The translations under genes and the position numbers were made by a program. DNA of 35,762 nt from IMG/VR virus record IMGVR_UViG_3300033153_002147, positions 1 through 35,762 of that record. One strand, given 5' to 3'. Of this stretch, positions 34,166 to 35,762 are shown piece after piece. A model generated the notes under the pieces. That model saw only the letters and a program-made list of their open reading frames with translations. It did no database searches and was not told the DNA's origin. The stretch comes from a virus. Position 1 is the first letter of the stretch. Every line of letters starts with the position of its first letter.

Positions 34166-34755
34166 TAGGTTACATCCTCTTTTCTGAAACTAAATTCATA
34201 AGTGTTCCACATATTATTTATTATATAAGTTCTATAATTCTCTCTTCCCACTATCGTCATAAATGATTCCCTAGTTTTATCTTCTTTACTTTTCTTTACC
34301 TCTTTATCCTCGTCATCTTCAGTCTTTGTTCCTTCTGTTGAATCTGCCTTTTTCTCCTCCCTAACCTTAAGTCCTTTTTCCTCATCCTGATCTACTGAAG
34401 TATATTTTAGTTGAGTCTCTCTATATGCTTCAATAAGTATGCTGGCAGTCTCATGCCATATATTATTTAGCTTAACCGCAGAAACATACTTTTTTGATAC
34501 TTTCTTTTGGCTAGTAAAGTTATATATACCATTTAGACTTCTATGGTTTCCTATGACCATACCCATATGTTCCCCAACCCCAAATCTTTCCGAACGATAA
34601 TTAAAAAATAGTACATCTCCTGCTAGTATAGCAGCCGAAGACATCATGGACTTTTGGACCCGAGACCTTGGTTGATCATCAGAGCCAACCAAATTAAGGT
34701 CTGAGCCTACCTCTCCTACAAATTTTTCAAATTTTTTCGAAAAAGTATTTGACAT
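34165..34755 (-). CDS. Unknown protein, first gene of the structural operon
   Basis: A 196-residue protein I cannot name. Residues 44-72 (LAGDVLFFNYRSERFGVGEH, then MGMVIGNHR) recall the GD-hydrophobic-F-F and H-hydrophobic-G strands of NlpC/P60 or SH3-like barrels. However, there is no cysteine anywhere in the protein, so an NlpC peptidase is ruled out. A highly charged linker (about 118-168, alternating Lys/Glu/Asp) separates this from a short C-terminal helix-strand segment (NYRTYIINNMWNTYEF). T4 places small hub assembly factors (gp26, gp28, gp51) near the hub genes, so a non-virion chaperone role is possible but unproven. AGGA lies about ten bases before its ATG. Confidence 0.6.
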   Translation of the reverse strand: MSNTFSKKFEKFVGEVGSDLNLVGSDDQPRSRVQKSMMSSAAILAGDVLFFNYRSERFGVGEHMGMVIGNHRSLNGIYNFTSQKKVSKKYVSAVKLNNIWHETASILIEAYRETQLKYTSVDQDEEKGLKVREEKKADSTEGTKTEDDEDKEVKKSKEDKTRESFMTIVGRENYRTYIINNMWNTYEFSFRKEDVT

Positions 34756-34797
34756 GTGAGGGGTCCTACGCTAGAATAGATTAAAATAAAGGTAAAT
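34756..34797. promoter_or_regulatory. Divergent intergenic region between structural and DNA-metabolism genes
   Basis: These 42 bases separate genes read in opposite directions, so leftward and rightward promoters must lie here or just inside the flanking genes. TAGAAT at 34772-34777 (plus) and TATTCT on the minus strand are possible -10 boxes. No -35 partner is convincing. AAAGG at 34788-34792 is the ribosome binding site of the plus-strand gene. Confidence 0.4.
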
Positions 34798-35106
34798 ATG
34801 GTATACACTACTAATACAGAAGATATTAATCAATTATTGTTTGAATTTACAGAATTACTAGACTTTACATTAAGTAATGAGTTTATTAATAGATGGAAAG
34901 ATAAATATAGTACTAAGTTCCTTAAGCTCTTTCAAACTAGATTAATTAAATGTCTTTCTGATAGACGATGTTTAAAGTTATCTACTTTATATACCTTCCT
35001 AACCTCTAAATGTAACTATTCTAGAGAACAAGTACTTAATTTCCTAGAGTCTATAGATATAGAGGCGTATAGCCCAGTAATTACTGGTTTTATGGAGGAT
35101 CTTTAA
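34798..35106 (+). CDS. Small unknown helical protein
   Basis: A 102-residue protein starting with ATG and preceded by AAAGG at a normal distance. It looks all-helical, with a basic middle (INRWKDKYSTKFLKLFQTRL, then CLSDRRCLKLS) and an acidic end. No domain is recognised. Its stop overlaps the start of the nuclease gene by one base (TAATG), so the two are probably co-translated and may act together in DNA metabolism; a nuclease partner or regulator is a guess. It is the first gene on the plus strand after the divergent junction. Confidence 0.6.
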   Translation: MVYTTNTEDINQLLFEFTELLDFTLSNEFINRWKDKYSTKFLKLFQTRLIKCLSDRRCLKLSTLYTFLTSKCNYSREQVLNFLESIDIEAYSPVITGFMEDL

Positions 35107-35762
35107 TGTTCTGTAATCAGATAAGTAATACCAAAAGAGACCTATGGAGACAATGTAGACTGAAGTATCGTTATCGCTATGTAGACTACCTAGAGGAGAC
35201 AGATCCAGGAAATAAGGATGCTCTCCAGTTTGGGTCATATATACACCAGATCTTTGAGGAAGGAGTAGAATGCACTACTTTGGAGCAATTACAGGAAGTT
35301 GCCCAGAATCTTCGTAAAACCTATAAATTTGGTAAAGTCTACGAACCTAAGATAATTACCTGTTTAAGAAATTTCCTTCGTTTAAATGCCTCTTTCCCAG
35401 AAAAGGGGCAGGTTGAGCTATCTTACAAGCAAGACCTAGGTTGTGTTGAGCAAGTGGGGTTTGTGGACAGGATCATTAAAGGCAAGGAAGGAGGCTTATT
35501 GGTCATAGATTACAAGACTGGCAAGCGTGAGAAGAGTAAGTTTGAGCTATTTGATGATTCCCAAGGTATGAGCTATGTATACGCAGCCCACAAAACATAT
35601 GACATTCCTGTTGATAAGATCACCTTTGCTCACTACTATCCCCTTACAGACAACATGGTTACTGTCAAGTACACCCCTGCTTCCCTTATCAAACATAACA
35701 AGCGTATTGTAGAAGATGCTTGGAATATAAAGAAAGCAAAGAAAGTTGATTTAAAAGCCTCC
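35106..35762 (+). CDS. PD-(D/E)XK nuclease, RecB/Cas4-like, 3' truncated by window edge
   Basis: The frame is open from the ATG at 35106 to the last base, giving 219 residues; the gene continues beyond. The motifs of the RecB/Cas4 nuclease family are in order: an N-terminal WRQCRLKYRYRYV with Cys17, FGSYIHQIFE with His47, GFVDRI with Asp121, LLVIDYKTGK with Asp135 and Lys137, and SQGMSYVYA with Gln153 and Tyr157. Asp121, Asp135 and Lys137 should form the metal-dependent active site. Cys17 stands where related enzymes place the first ligand of an iron-sulfur cluster; the remaining cysteines would be near the C-terminus, out of view. The probable role is an exonuclease in phage recombination, replication or host DNA breakdown; the sequence does not choose between these. 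Confidence 0.88.
   Translation, partial: MFCNQISNTKRDLWRQCRLKYRYRYVDYLEETDPGNKDALQFGSYIHQIFEEGVECTTLEQLQEVAQNLRKTYKFGKVYEPKIITCLRNFLRLNASFPEKGQVELSYKQDLGCVEQVGFVDRIIKGKEGGLLVIDYKTGKREKSKFELFDDSQGMSYVYAAHKTYDIPVDKITFAHYYPLTDNMVTVKYTPASLIKHNKRIVEDAWNIKKAKKVDLKAS

Noticed and set aside
34543-34626. NlpC/P60 peptidase in the 196-residue protein
   Set aside because: The GD-hydrophobic-F-F and H-hydrophobic-G pattern is suggestive, but the protein has no cysteine, so the catalytic residue is missing.

Overview
The window is a piece of the structural region of a large, AT-rich tailed phage with a contractile tail, of the T4-like myovirus type. The evidence is a block of T4-type baseplate genes (gp6, gp25, gp53, and gp27- and gp5-like proteins) next to a T4-type head block (gp21 protease, gp22 scaffold, start of gp23 capsid). 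The host cannot be read from the sequence. The style of the fibre proteins recalls T4-like viruses of aquatic bacteria, but that is only an impression.

Layout. Almost everything from 34755 down to 1 is read on the minus strand. In transcription order it starts with an unknown 196-residue protein, a probable tape measure, a probable tube initiator, a gp53/LysM wedge protein, a gp27-like hub and a gp5/VgrG-like spike (34755-28114). A large lectin-domain protein, gp25, gp6 and a giant gp7/tail-protein-I-like wedge protein follow (28111-18523). Next come three related appendage proteins, one carrying an RCC1-type seven-bladed propeller (18523-13074). After them are a beta-helix fibre, a second fibre-like protein with a related N-terminus, a very cysteine-rich structural protein and a PAAR tip protein (13074-2925). 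A short gap holding repeats (2839-2924) separates this tail block from the head block: three small proteins probably of the prohead core, then protease, scaffold and the first 38 codons of the major capsid protein.

At 34756-34797 transcription diverges. The plus strand carries a small unknown gene and the start of a PD-(D/E)XK (RecB/Cas4-type) nuclease that runs off the window, probably the edge of a DNA-metabolism region.

The minus-strand genes are packed with TAATG and ATGA overlaps, so many are probably translationally coupled, as expected for proteins assembled into one baseplate. Apart from the gap at 2839-2924, no non-coding stretch exceeds about 45 bases. I saw no tRNA, CRISPR array, insertion sequence or integration gene. 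The features most worth a second look are the cysteine-rich module (43 Cys in about 390 residues), the RCC1 propeller, and the three neighbouring proteins that seem to share the same N- and C-terminal caps around very different inserts.
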